The notes under the pieces are model-generated. The model saw only the letters and a program-made list of their open reading frames with translations, made no database searches and was not told the origin of the DNA. The translations under genes were made by a program, and so were the position numbers. Positions 26,101 to 33,805 of a DNA stretch of 41,642 bases are shown here, one piece after another. This DNA comes from Ectothiorhodospiraceae bacterium (GTDB lineage Bacteria > Pseudomonadota > Gammaproteobacteria > Nitrococcales > Aquisalimonadaceae): positions 1-41,642 of the forward strand of contig JAFIFV010000138.1 in NCBI GenBank assembly GCA_020831845.1. The letters run 5' to 3'. How positions within the stretch are numbered: position 1 is the stretch's first letter; each line of letters begins with the position of its first letter.

Positions 26101-28882
26101 CGAACAGGAACAGCAGCTGTTCCTTCTGCCGTCGGCGGGCGCCAGCCTTGGCCAGGTGGCCGGCCAGCTTAAGGCGCTGTGCCTCGCCACCGGACAGCGT
26201 CGGCACCGGCTGGCCCAGTTTCATGTAGCCCAGGCCCACCGCCTGCAATGGCTCCAGCCCGCGCAGCACCTCCCTGTTATCCGCGAAGAACTGCACAGCT
26301 TCGTTGACGGTGAGCTCGAGCACGTCGGCGATGGAACGCGGCCCCAGCGAGCAACCGGGCGCCGGCGGCAGCATGATTTCCAGCACCTCGTCGCGGTAGC
26401 GGCGGCCGTCGCAGTCCGGGCAGCGGATGTAGACGTCGGAGAGGAACTGCATCTCCACGTGCTCGAAACCGTTGCCGCCGCAGGTGGGGCAGCGACCGTT
26501 GCCGGAGTTGAAGCTGAAGGTGCCCGGTTTGTAGTCGCGCTCCTTGGCCTCCGGCTGGGCACAGAAGGCCTTGCGGATGGGGTCGAAGGCACCCACGTAG
26601 CTGGCCGGATTGGAGCGCGTAGTCTTGCCGATGGCGCTCTGGTCCACCAGCACCGCGTCGTCGATGTGCTCGTGACCCAGAATGGCCTCGTGGGCACCGG
26701 GCGGATCGCCCGGATGGCCCTTGAGCTTGGCCAGCGCGTTATAGAGCACGTCCTGCATCAGCGTGGACTTGCCCGAGCCGGACACGCCGGTGAGTACCAC
26801 GAAACGCTGCAGCGGGATCTCCGCGGTGAGATTGCGGAGGTTGTTCTCGGTGGCGTTGGTGACCCACAGCGTTGGCTGGTGCGCAGCGCTTTGCGCTGCA
26901 CACCCTACGGAGTCTTCGCCGGGCGTAGGGTGTGCACCGCGAACGCGGTGCGCACCATCACCTTCAAGCACCGTCCTGCGCCCGGAAAGATACTCCCCGG
27001 TCATCGACCCCTCGGCGCGGACGATCTCCGCCGGCGAGCCGTTGAACACGATGTTGCCGCCGCGCTCGCCGGGGCCGGGGCCGATATCGATGATGCGGTC
27101 GGCGGCCAGCATCACTTCCGGGTCGTGCTCCACCACCAGCAGGGTGTTGCCGGCGTCCCGCAACCGCTGCATCACGCCGACGATGCGCTGCATGTCGCGC
27201 GGGTGCAGGCCGATGGATGGTTCGTCCAGTACGAACAGCGTGTTCACCAGCGAGGTGCCCAGCGCCGTGGTCAGGTTGATGCGCTGCACCTCGCCGCCGG
27301 AGAGTGTGCGGGACTGGCGGTCCAGGGTCAGGTAGCCCAGCCCCACCTGGCAGAGGTAGCGCAGCCGGGTGCGGATGCCGTCCAGCACCTGCTCTGCGGC
27401 CTCGTCCAGGGCGGAGGAGCCGCGCTGAGGGGCAGGGTGGTGCGCAGCGCTCAGCGCTGCACACCCTACGCCGGAATCGCCCGTAGGGTGTGCACCGCGA
27501 ATGCGGTGCGCACCATCGCCAAGGTGCAGCCGCTCGAAAAACGTTCGCACCCGCTCCAACGGCAACTGCATCACATCGTGAATATTCAGCCCCGGCAGCC
27601 CCAGGAATGCCTCCCGGCCCATGCGGCTGCCATGTGGCCGGAAACGTTGTTCCCGGTTCACCACCGCGTCAGCATCCTCGTGGTTGCCCACCCGCCAGGC
27701 CAGCGCTTCCGGTTTCAGACGGGCGCCGTGGCAGGTCTCGCACAGGTCGTAGGAGCGGTACTTGGACAGCAGCACCCGCATGTGCATCTTGTAGCTTTTG
27801 GACTCCGCCCAGTCGAAGTAGCCCTTGACGCCATACCAGTGGTTGCGCCCGCTGCCGCCGTCTCCGTTCAGCACCCAGGCGCGGTCCTCCTCCGGTAGAT
27901 CCCGCCAGGGAATGTCCATGGCGATATTCTGGCGCACCGCGGCGCGCATCAGGTCCTTCTGGCATTCGGCGGACTGTCCGCTCTGCCAGGGTCGAATGGC
28001 GCCTTCCGCCAGGGTCTTGCTCTCGTCGGGAATCACCAGGCTGTAATCGATCCCCATGGTGCGGCCGAAACCGCGGCAGGCGGGGCAGGCACCCATCGGC
28101 GAGTTGAACGAGAACAGGTTGGACATCGGTTCCTGGTAATGGATATCGCATTCGGCGCAGTGCAGGTCCGCCGAGAATCGCCACGGTTCCAGCGGTTTGC
28201 GGTCTTCGTCCAGTGGATACACCGTGATCTTGCCCTGGCCCAGCTTAAGCCCGTTCTCCATGGCCTCCACCAGCCGGTCCTTGCGATCCGGCGCGATGCG
28301 CACGCGGTCCACCACCACTTCCACGAAGGCTTTTGTGGCGCGGTGAAACCGGGTGTAGCCCTGGCGCTCCAGCAGGGCCTGCATGTCCTTCTTGTCCAGG
28401 CCTTTGGGCAGTTTCAGCGTGGCTGTCACCATGGCCCGCTGGCCGTCGCCGCGGGCCAGCAGCCGGGCGGCAATGCTTTCCGGGTCGTCACGCTGCACCC
28501 GGTGGCCGCAGCCGTGGCAGTAAAGCTCCGCAAGCCGTGAGAACAGCAGCTTCAGGTGGTCGTTCAGCTCGGTCATGGTGCCGACCGTGGAGCGCGAGGT
28601 GCGCACCGGGTTGGTCTGGTCGATGGCGATGGCCGGCGGAATGCCCTCGATGCGGTCCGTGGCGGGCTTGTCCATACGGTCCAGGAACTGCCGCGCGTAG
28701 GGGGAGAACGTCTCGACGTAGCGGCGCTGGCCTTCCGAGTACACGGGGTCGAAGGCCAGCGAGGACTTGCCGGACCCGGAAACGCCGGTGACCACGATGA
28801 ATTCCCCCAGCGGCAATTCCAGGCTGAGGTTCTTCAGGTTGTTCTGGCGGGCGCCGGTGATGCGGATGACGTCGCGGGTCAT
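23150..28882 (-). CDS. Giant tandem UvrA paralogue (four ABC domains) with three REP-encoded insertions
   Basis: 1910 residues: two complete UvrA-like units in one chain. Four Walker A motifs (GVSGSGKSS, GVSGSGKST, GLSGSGKST, GVSGSGKST), four LSGGE signatures and four Walker B DEP motifs are intact. UvrA zinc-binding CxxC pairs recur (CAEC/CPAC, CPTC/CPDC, CPSC/CPSC, CPGC/CEVC). UvrA recognises DNA damage in excision repair; this tandem class is an additional paralogue of unknown task. Three palindromic REPs are translated in it, near residues 456-482, 642-669 and 1016-1026, giving GAHRIRGAHP or GAHRVRGAHP plus VGCAAxSAAH. The first lies before the first LSGGE; the other two are between ABC domains. 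Without them the length is about 1847. ATG 28882 starts the conserved region but has a poor ribosome site. The gene is divergent from the BCCT gene and followed by RAYT. Confidence 0.93.
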   Translation of the reverse strand: MTRDVIRITGARQNNLKNLSLELPLGEFIVVTGVSGSGKSSLAFDPVYSEGQRRYVETFSPYARQFLDRMDKPATDRIEGIPPAIAIDQTNPVRTSRSTVGTMTELNDHLKLLFSRLAELYCHGCGHRVQRDDPESIAARLLARGDGQRAMVTATLKLPKGLDKKDMQALLERQGYTRFHRATKAFVEVVVDRVRIAPDRKDRLVEAMENGLKLGQGKITVYPLDEDRKPLEPWRFSADLHCAECDIHYQEPMSNLFSFNSPMGACPACRGFGRTMGIDYSLVIPDESKTLAEGAIRPWQSGQSAECQKDLMRAAVRQNIAMDIPWRDLPEEDRAWVLNGDGGSGRNHWYGVKGYFDWAESKSYKMHMRVLLSKYRSYDLCETCHGARLKPEALAWRVGNHEDADAVVNREQRFRPHGSRMGREAFLGLPGLNIHDVMQLPLERVRTFFERLHLGDGAHRIRGAHPTGDSGVGCAALSAAHHPAPQRGSSALDEAAEQVLDGIRTRLRYLCQVGLGYLTLDRQSRTLSGGEVQRINLTTALGTSLVNTLFVLDEPSIGLHPRDMQRIVGVMQRLRDAGNTLLVVEHDPEVMLAADRIIDIGPGPGERGGNIVFNGSPAEIVRAEGSMTGEYLSGRRTVLEGDGAHRVRGAHPTPGEDSVGCAAQSAAHQPTLWVTNATENNLRNLTAEIPLQRFVVLTGVSGSGKSTLMQDVLYNALAKLKGHPGDPPGAHEAILGHEHIDDAVLVDQSAIGKTTRSNPASYVGAFDPIRKAFCAQPEAKERDYKPGTFSFNSGNGRCPTCGGNGFEHVEMQFLSDVYIRCPDCDGRRYRDEVLEIMLPPAPGCSLGPRSIADVLELTVNEAVQFFADNREVLRGLEPLQAVGLGYMKLGQPVPTLSGGEAQRLKLAGHLAKAGARRRQKEQLLFLFDEPTTGLHFHDVAVLLQAFRRLLDDGHSLLVIEHNLDVMLAADWLIDMGPEGGDRGGEIVCSGTPEQVMGVEASHTGVALRRYVEFMDGGAHRVRGAHPTSDNAAVAEVADAPATYRDHAIAIRNAREHNLKGIDLRIPRDKLTVITGLSGSGKSTVAFDILFNEGQRRYLESLNAYARQFVQPAARPDVDAILGIPPTVAIEQRTSRGGRKSTVGTMTEVQHFMRLMYVKLGTQYCPGCDVPIQAQTPEAILAQIMQDYRNREVELLAPLVVARKGYYTDLAKWAAGKGFDHLRVDGEATPTDDWPRLDRYQEHDIELPVGTVKATPANEETLRRLIREALDYGNQTLKAAADGREDAIFSAKRACPSCNRSFEELDPRLFSYNSKHGWCPSCFGTGTVIPGFDEEQTGEESAWTEDAEAEPVQCPTCHGQRLNEVALAVRYRDHSIAALSALSVAQAAEWFQALTLEGREASIAQDILPEIRHRLAFLQEVGLGYLALDRAAPTLSGGEAQRIRLASQLGSNLQGVCYVMDEPTIGLHPRDNRMLLDTLTRLEGKGNTIVVVEHDEDTIRRAEHVVDLGPGAGVNGGRVVAEGTVADLLANPHSVTGRSLSNPLRHPLRQSRRLEPAEHVIRIRGASANNLQNVDADIPLGRLVVVSGVSGSGKSTLVREVLEDNLYRLVTNRRGKEQPALKGCRGLDGWEHVERVLEVDQTPIGKTPRSCPATYVGFWDDIRKLYAQTEEARIRGYGPGRFSFNTKDGRCPGCEGQGVKRIEMNFLPDVTMPCEVCHGQRFTQETLSVTWKGRSVGEVLNMPIDEAVEFFESHNRIHHALRLLQDVGLGYLTLGQQSPTLSGGEAQRIKLVTELAKARPDTRRQPPHTVYVLDEPTVGLHMADVEKLIHVLHRLVDAGHTVVVIEHNLDIMAEADWLIDMGPEGGEAGGRVVAKGVPETLVEKDDSHTARILREFLAERQWGEERRVSEN
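25806..25835 (+). repeat. REP inside UvrA-like CDS (copy 3, single hairpin)
   Basis: GGGTGTGCACCGCG-AA-CGCGGTGCGCACCA: a 13-bp stem with one G/T change and an AA loop; 30 bp, head GTTG in place of GTAG. Translated on the minus strand as GAHRVRGAHP in the linker between the second and third ABC domains. Confidence 0.88.
26877..26957. repeat. REP pair inside UvrA-like CDS (copy 2)
   Basis: 81 bp (27 codons): an inverted hairpin (26877-26908, stem GCAGCGC/GCGCTGC) and a direct hairpin (26925-26957, stem GCACCGCG/CGCGGTGC), each with an intact GTAG head, separated by 16 nt. Both heads point inward. No stop codon arises in the UvrA frame. Inserted between the first and second ABC domains, after GEYLSGRRTVLEG and before LWVTNATENNL. 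Confidence 0.9.
27438..27515. repeat. REP pair inside UvrA-like CDS (copy 1)
   Basis: 78 bp (26 codons), built as in copy 2: inverted hairpin 27438-27469, 13-nt spacer, direct hairpin 27483-27515 with GTAG heads. The spacer is 3 nt shorter than in copy 2, so both lengths are multiples of three. It encodes GAHRIRGAHP and VGCAALSAAH, in the helical region before the first LSGGE signature. Confidence 0.9.
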
Positions 28883-29067
28883 GGGGTTCGGATCCGTCGG
28901 CAAGTGTGAATGTCGGGAGTATACAGAAGCGTCGCGACAGGGAGTGTCAGCAGACTGTATCAGTGGCGGATGGCCATCATCTGCTCGCTGTTTGTTTCCG
29001 TGGCGTTGGCGTGCGACATGGTTGATGCGTAGCATTCCCGATTCATCAACAGCGACGAGGCGTGATC

Positions 29068-30768
29068 ATGGCGGCGGATGACGGGCGCGAGTTGATCAAT
29101 ACCGATCCGTTCTACGGCCAGGCGGAATCCGGCCCTTTCAAGGGAATGAACCCACGAGTCACCGCCATTTCCATGGCGCTGATCCTGGTGGCGGTGGTGT
29201 TGGGCGGAGCCTATACGGAGCACAGCGCGCGGGTGCTTGGAGAGGTCCGCAACACGCTGAATCCCTTTCTGGAATGGTATTACGTGCTGCTGGTGGCCTT
29301 CCTGCTCTTCTTCATGGCCTGGCTGGGCACGGGACGTTACAAGAACGTGAGGCTTGGCGGCGACGACGAACGCCCGGAGTTCACATACTTTTCCTGGGTT
29401 GCCATGCTGTTCGCTGCCGGTACCGGCGTAGGCATCCTGTTCTGGGCGGTTGCCCAGCCAATTCTTCAATTCCAGTCCAATCCCTTCGTGGAGCAGGGCA
29501 TGAGCCCGGAGGCAGCAACTGTTGCCATGCGGCTTACGTTTTTCCACTGGGGGCTGAACGGCTGGGCGATATTCTCGTTCGTGGCGCTGGTGCTGGGTTA
29601 TTTCGCTTTCCGGCATCAGCTGCCTCTGACGATCCGCTCGGCGTTGTTCCCTTTTCTCGGCGAGCGCTTTCGCGGCCCCTGGGGCGATCTGGTGGATGTG
29701 CTTGCGGTGTTTGGCACCGTGTTCGGCATTGCCACCACGCTGGGGCTGGGCGTGCAGCAGATGAACGCAGGGCTGGGGCAGGTATTCGGGCTGCCGTCGT
29801 CGCTGACGCTGCAGCTCGTGGTCACCGTGGTCATCATGACCATCGCCACCGTGTCCGTGGTGTCCGGAGTGCAACGCGGGGTGCGCCTGCTGTCCGAGTT
29901 CAATTTCTGGCTCAGTATCGCTGTGGTGGTCTTTCTATTGCTGTTCGGCCCGACCCAGTACCTGATTGGCCTCACCATCGAGTCGGCAGGCGACTACATC
30001 CAGAATCTGCTGGCGCTCACCTTCCACACCAACGTCACCCGCGATTCCGAGTGGCAGGCGGACTGGACGGTTTTCTTCTGGGGCTGGTGGCTCGCCTGGT
30101 CGCCGTTTGTGGGCATGTTCATTGCCCGCATTTCCCGCGGCCGCACCTTCCGTGAATTCGTCATGGGCGTGCTGTTGGTGCCAACACTGATCACCATGGT
30201 CTGGATCGGTCTGCTCGGCGGAACCGCGTTGCACCATGAGCTGTTCGGCGATGGAGGTATCGTGGAGGCTGTGTCCCAGGACGAGGCAGTGGCCTTGTTC
30301 GTTACCGTGCAGGCGCTGGATATTGGCGTATTGGGCACCATCGCCAGTGCGGGCCTGGTGGTGCTGATCGCCACGTATCTGATCACCTCCGCCAACGCCG
30401 GCACTCTGGTCATCAACACCATACTTGCCGGAGGCGACCCCGAGCCACCGACCCTGCACAGGATTCTCTGGGGGCTGGCGCTGGGTCTGCTGACCGCTAC
30501 GCTGCTGCTGGCCGGCGGGCTGGAAACGCTGCAGAGTGCCGTGATTACCGCGGCACTGCCATTTTCGCTGGTGGTGATAGCCATGCTCGCGGGGTTGCTG
30601 CGCGCGCTGAACGCAGAACGCTTCGCCGCTCGCCGGGGTTATCGCCATGAGGCTCCTCATGAACCCTGGGTGGGAGCAACCCAGGCCGGCCTGGAAGGCG
30701 ATGCCCAACTGCGTGTCGAGCCGGTGGTGGAGGCCGAACCGGAAAAGAACGGTGACACTGACCGCTGA
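29068..30768 (+). CDS. BCCT family transporter (betaine/carnitine/choline)
   Basis: 566 residues, 12 predicted membrane helices. Sodium- or proton-coupled uptake of quaternary ammonium osmolytes. Family motifs are clear: AAGTGVGILFWAVAQPIL in the substrate helix and the tryptophan box WTVFFWGWWLAWSPFVGMFIARISRGRT. The short N- and C-terminal tails do not resemble a long BetP-type osmosensing tail. ATG 29068 has GAGG 7 nt upstream; the GTG at 29062 is too close to it. Substrate, glycine betaine, choline or ectoine, cannot be told. Divergent from the UvrA-like gene (185 bp between). Confidence 0.93.
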   Translation: MAADDGRELINTDPFYGQAESGPFKGMNPRVTAISMALILVAVVLGGAYTEHSARVLGEVRNTLNPFLEWYYVLLVAFLLFFMAWLGTGRYKNVRLGGDDERPEFTYFSWVAMLFAAGTGVGILFWAVAQPILQFQSNPFVEQGMSPEAATVAMRLTFFHWGLNGWAIFSFVALVLGYFAFRHQLPLTIRSALFPFLGERFRGPWGDLVDVLAVFGTVFGIATTLGLGVQQMNAGLGQVFGLPSSLTLQLVVTVVIMTIATVSVVSGVQRGVRLLSEFNFWLSIAVVVFLLLFGPTQYLIGLTIESAGDYIQNLLALTFHTNVTRDSEWQADWTVFFWGWWLAWSPFVGMFIARISRGRTFREFVMGVLLVPTLITMVWIGLLGGTALHHELFGDGGIVEAVSQDEAVALFVTVQALDIGVLGTIASAGLVVLIATYLITSANAGTLVINTILAGGDPEPPTLHRILWGLALGLLTATLLLAGGLETLQSAVITAALPFSLVVIAMLAGLLRALNAERFAARRGYRHEAPHEPWVGATQAGLEGDAQLRVEPVVEAEPEKNGDTDR

Positions 30769-30818
30769 CTGCGGCATTGTGCCATGCCTCCGCGGGGATA
30801 AGGACGAAGGGAGTCATC

Positions 30819-31592
30819 ATGCCTGGCGAACGTCTGGCGCGACAGCGGGAAGCACTGTTGCTGATGTGGGTACTGGTTTGCCTGCTGCCCAGTGCCGACG
30901 CCATGGCGGAGGGACCCCGGGGGCTGTTCGCCGGAGGCGGTGTGTTCGTCAACCAGACGCCGTATCAGGGCGATAACACGTCGGTGATGCCCCTGCCGTT
31001 CGTGACCTGGCGAGGCGAGCGCTGGTCGGTCTTTGGGCCGGCGATCGGTTACCAGGCCTACCGGGGAGAGGCGTTGACGCTGGGCGGCGCCCTCCGGTGG
31101 CGGTCCCGCCCCATCGGAGGGCGGTTCCGCGGCGAGGAGATCGCCGGAATCAAGCGACGCGATACCGTGGAGGCCGGGTTGGATGCCGTCTACCGCCTGC
31201 CGGGCCGGGGCATTGCGTTGAGGTTGAGTACGGGCACTGATCTGCTGGGCCGTCACGACGGCAGCGAAGTGAATGCCGGCGTCCGCTTTCCCCGTCGGGT
31301 GGGGCCGGTGTTCGGCTCTTTGGAACTGGGCGTCAACTGGCAGAGCAGCCAGTACGCCAGCTACCATTGGGGCGTGGCCCGCAGCGAGGCCACCGCCGAC
31401 CGGGAAGCCTACTCGCCGGGGAGCGTCGTCAACCCCCGGATCAGCCTGAATGGCTACGTGTTTCTCTCCGAACGTTCGTCGATCTTCATGCTCTACCAGT
31501 ACACCTGGCTGGCCAGCGATGTGCAGCGTAGCCCGATCGTCAGCCAGGACCACCAGTGGATGACGATGGCCGCATGGCTGTATCGTTTCTGA
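30819..31592 (+). CDS. MipA/OmpV family outer-membrane protein
   Basis: 257 residues: signal peptide (ALLLMWVLVCLLPSADAMA), then alternating beta-barrel strands ending in MAAWLYRF with a terminal Phe. GLFAGGGVFVNQTPYQG and FVTWRGERWSVFGPAIGYQAYR match the MipA/OmpV start. Members are outer-membrane scaffolds or porin-like proteins of poorly known role. ATG 30819 has GAAGGGAG 5 nt upstream. 50 bp after the BCCT gene; co-transcription is possible. Confidence 0.82.
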   Translation: MPGERLARQREALLLMWVLVCLLPSADAMAEGPRGLFAGGGVFVNQTPYQGDNTSVMPLPFVTWRGERWSVFGPAIGYQAYRGEALTLGGALRWRSRPIGGRFRGEEIAGIKRRDTVEAGLDAVYRLPGRGIALRLSTGTDLLGRHDGSEVNAGVRFPRRVGPVFGSLELGVNWQSSQYASYHWGVARSEATADREAYSPGSVVNPRISLNGYVFLSERSSIFMLYQYTWLASDVQRSPIVSQDHQWMTMAAWLYRF

Positions 31593-31643
31593 AGACGCTG
31601 GCAGCGCTTCCCTGGGGAGGCGCATCCCCGAGAGGTGAAGCCC

Positions 31644-31973
31644 ATGAGCAAACAACTTCCGTACCGGGCGGTTACCGCCCACGGCGATGTGGTTGACGTC
31701 CGTTTCGCGCTGCATGACGAAACCGTTTCTCCGATGCGGGTGCAGCAACTGCTGGATGCGTTGCTTGCCGCACTGGACCGTGAGATCGGCGTCCTGGGGG
31801 AAACCGCCAACGGCGACGTGCTGCAGGCATTGTGTATGGCCACGGCCATCCGTGCCCGCATCATCCATGCGCCCACCGAAGTCACCTCGCAACTTGCGAG
31901 GGAACTGCTGGAACGCGCCCTGCACGGTGTTGCCCAGGCGCATCATCAACCTGCGCACAGCGGGCACGCCTGA
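31644..31973 (+). CDS. Small conserved-looking protein, unknown function
   Basis: 109 residues, not recognised. Helical, no membrane segment or signal peptide; MRVQQLLDALLAALDREIGVLGE and LARELLERALHGVAQAHHQ are amphipathic. ATG 31644 has AGAGG 8 nt upstream. The TGA stop is followed immediately by the ATG of the YihY gene (TGAATG), so translation is probably coupled and the two may work together. Confidence 0.68.
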   Translation: MSKQLPYRAVTAHGDVVDVRFALHDETVSPMRVQQLLDALLAALDREIGVLGETANGDVLQALCMATAIRARIIHAPTEVTSQLARELLERALHGVAQAHHQPAHSGHA

Positions 31974-32903
31974 ATGTTCGTGCTGGCACGCCTGCCCTCG
32001 CCGGTTCGCTACTGGGTCACCATCCTGCGGGATACCGTGAAACTGTGGCTGGAGCTGAACGCCTTTGCCCATGCAGGTTCGCTGGCGTTCTATACCTTGT
32101 TCTCGCTGGCCCCGGTGATGATTATCGCCGTCACCATGATCGGCGTGGTGCTGGGGGAGGAGGCGGCCCAGGGCCAGATCGTGGCGCAGCTGGAGGAGGC
32201 CATTGGCGCCGACGCGGCTGCCGCCGTTGAGGGCGCGGTGGCCCAGTCGCGCCTGGATCAGGCCGGTATACTGCCAACCCTGATCGGGGTGGCCGCCATG
32301 CTGATCGGCGCCACGACCGTGTTCGCGCAGATGCAGCAGTCGCTGAACGCCATCTGGGGCGTTCGCGCCAAGCCGTCCCGTAACAGCATCTTCCTGCTCG
32401 TCAAGAGCCGGGTGCTGTCGCTGACCGTCGTGCTTTCCATCGGTTTCATCCTGCTCGTCTCGCTGCTCTTCAGCGTGGTCCTGCGGGCGATGATCCGCTT
32501 TGCCGATGAATGGATCCCGTTGCCGGGCCCCGTGGTCGGTGGCATGGAATTTGTCATCTCGCTGATGCTGATCGCGCTGCTGTTCGCGATGATCTTCAAG
32601 ATCCTGCCGGATGTGGTGGCAAGCTGGCGGGACGTGGCGCTGGGTGCCCTGGCCACTGCGGTACTGTTCGCCCTGGGTCGCTACGCCATCGCCATCTACC
32701 TGACCCATGCCGCGCCGGCCTCCACCTATGGTGCCGCCGGCTCTCTGGTACTGTTGCTGCTCTGGGTCTACTACTCTTCGCTGATCCTGCTGTTCGGCGC
32801 AGCGTTCACCCGTGTTCACATGGAAGCGCGTGGCAGGCCGATCATCCCGCGCAACACCGCTGTCTGCGTGAAAAGCCAGATCATCGAGAGCCCCGGCCCC
32901 TAG
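31974..32903 (+). CDS. YihY/BrkB family inner-membrane protein
   Basis: 309 residues with six membrane helices. Typical motifs are AHAGSLAFYTLFSLAPVMIIAV near the N-terminus, IWGVRAKPSRNSIFLLVKSRVLSL, the ILPD motif in helix 4 and STYGAAGSLVLLLLWVYYSSLILLFGA near the end. The family was once misnamed RNase BN; its transport or other role is unknown. Directly follows the 109-residue protein without a gap. The REP block begins 30 bp after its stop. Confidence 0.88.
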   Translation: MFVLARLPSPVRYWVTILRDTVKLWLELNAFAHAGSLAFYTLFSLAPVMIIAVTMIGVVLGEEAAQGQIVAQLEEAIGADAAAAVEGAVAQSRLDQAGILPTLIGVAAMLIGATTVFAQMQQSLNAIWGVRAKPSRNSIFLLVKSRVLSLTVVLSIGFILLVSLLFSVVLRAMIRFADEWIPLPGPVVGGMEFVISLMLIALLFAMIFKILPDVVASWRDVALGALATAVLFALGRYAIAIYLTHAAPASTYGAAGSLVLLLLWVYYSSLILLFGAAFTRVHMEARGRPIIPRNTAVCVKSQIIESPGP

Positions 32904-32932
32904 GGAGATGTCGTCCGCTCCCTTGATTCCGT

Positions 32933-32989
32933 CCCGCCGTAGGGGAGTAACCGCGCAGCGGTTGCTACCGACGGGCGTAAGCCCGAATG
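32933..32989 (+). repeat. REP family A, copy 1 of a 57-bp direct repeat
   Basis: CCCGCCGTAGGGGAGTAACC..., two stem-loops (AACCGC-GCA-GCGGTT and CGGGC-GTAA-GCCCG). Identical over 57 bp to 33101-33157, 168 bp away, which suggests a recent duplication. Intergenic, between YihY and PadR genes. Confidence 0.88.
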
Positions 32990-33016
32990 TGCCGGGGGAA
33001 TGTCTTTGCTCCGTCC

Positions 33017-33071
33017 TTTCCGGCCTCGCGGCCGGATCGGTGGCAATCGCCCGGGGCGATTACCCCCCTAC
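33017..33071 (-). repeat. REP family B, inverted
   Basis: On the minus strand GTAGGGGGGTAATCGC..., with stems AATCGCC/GGCGATT and CCGGCC/GGCCGG. Same unit as 20521-20575. It sits between two direct family A units, giving an A-B-A array as in bacterial interspersed mosaic elements. Confidence 0.88.
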
Positions 33072-33100
33072 GGGATGCAGCCCGCACCCGGATTTCGTTC

Positions 33101-33157
33101 CCCGCCGTAGGGGAGTAACCGCGCAGCGGTTGCTACCGACGGGCGTAAGCCCGAATG
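33101..33157 (+). repeat. REP family A, copy 2
   Basis: Perfect 57-bp copy of 32933-32989, ending 14 bp before the PadR gene stop. With the flanking B unit it may end or protect transcripts of the convergent YihY and PadR genes. Confidence 0.88.
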
Positions 33158-33171
33158 CCGGGGCGCGGGCG

Positions 33172-33711
33172 TCAGTTGTCCTGGTCCAGTGTCTCCTCCA
33201 TCTCCTCCAGCCAGCGCAATGACGCCTGAATACCGAGAATGCCGCGCCGCAGCGCCAGGTGCTGCATGCGGTAGTGTTGCGGCAGTGTCTCCGGTGCGCT
33301 GAAGTGCTCCTGTTCGATCGCCTGGAATGTCTGCAACTGCTGTTCCCAGCCCATCCGCAACCGCTCCATCTCCGCCCTCAATGCCGGCAGATCCAGAAGG
33401 TCGCCGGCGAACAGCTTTACCAGCAGAGGGTCACGGGTTGGCGGGCGAGGTTGTGGTCTGGTCAGCCATGTCCGCAGGTCTTGTTCACCCTCGGCGGTCA
33501 CCTGATACAGCTTGCGGTCAGGCTTTTCCGTCTGCGGAACCTCGGTCATGGTCAGCAGGCCTTCCTCGTGCAGTTTTCCCAGTTCCCGATAGATCTGCTG
33601 GTGGGAGGCGTTCCAGACATGCGCCAGCCGATGGCGGAACCGCTGGGTGAGTTCGTAACCGGTGGCCGGTGATTCGTGCAGGGCAGCCAGCAAGGCATAG
33701 CGAAGGGACAT
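33172..33711 (-). CDS. PadR family transcriptional regulator
   Basis: 179 residues. N-terminal winged helix (LRYALLAALHESPATGYELTQRF, then HQQIYRELGKLHEEGLLTM) and a C-terminal coiled PadR/Vir dimer domain (about 95-175). A repressor that releases DNA on binding small phenolic or other ligands is the family norm. ATG 33711 has GGAG 5 nt upstream; the frame upstream passes through the promoter. Divergent from the DUF2306 gene, and palindromes between them are probable operators. Confidence 0.9.
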   Translation of the reverse strand: MSLRYALLAALHESPATGYELTQRFRHRLAHVWNASHQQIYRELGKLHEEGLLTMTEVPQTEKPDRKLYQVTAEGEQDLRTWLTRPQPRPPTRDPLLVKLFAGDLLDLPALRAEMERLRMGWEQQLQTFQAIEQEHFSAPETLPQHYRMQHLALRRGILGIQASLRWLEEMEETLDQDN

Positions 33712-33742
33712 GAAATCTCCGATGAAAGATTTATTATGAAAA

Positions 33743-33795
33743 TTGTTGCATAACAAATCCTGTTCCGCCATAGTATATGCATACTGTTGCATATA
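33743..33795. promoter_or_regulatory. Two palindromes in the PadR/DUF2306 divergent promoter
   Basis: TATATGCA-N6-TGCATATA (33774-33795) is a perfect 8-bp inverted repeat, 11 bp before the DUF2306 start. TTGTT-GCAT-AACAA (33743-33756) lies nearer the PadR gene. PadR proteins typically bind ATGT-N8-ACAT-like palindromes in their own promoter, so autoregulation is likely (inference). Confidence 0.6.
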
Positions 33796-33805
33796 GGTCC
33801 TGATC

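Noticed and set aside
25806..27515. UvrA-like gene as a pseudogene broken by repeats
   Set aside because: All insertions keep the frame, no stop arises, and all four Walker A, signature and Walker B motifs are intact.
28883..29067. LexA (SOS) box before the UvrA-like gene
   Set aside because: CTGT occurs several times, but none is followed by N8-ACAG, so no SOS control can be claimed.
32933..33157. CRISPR array suggested by repeated 57-bp units
   Set aside because: Only two direct copies, one inverted unit between them, no regular spacers and no cas genes; the units are REP hairpins.
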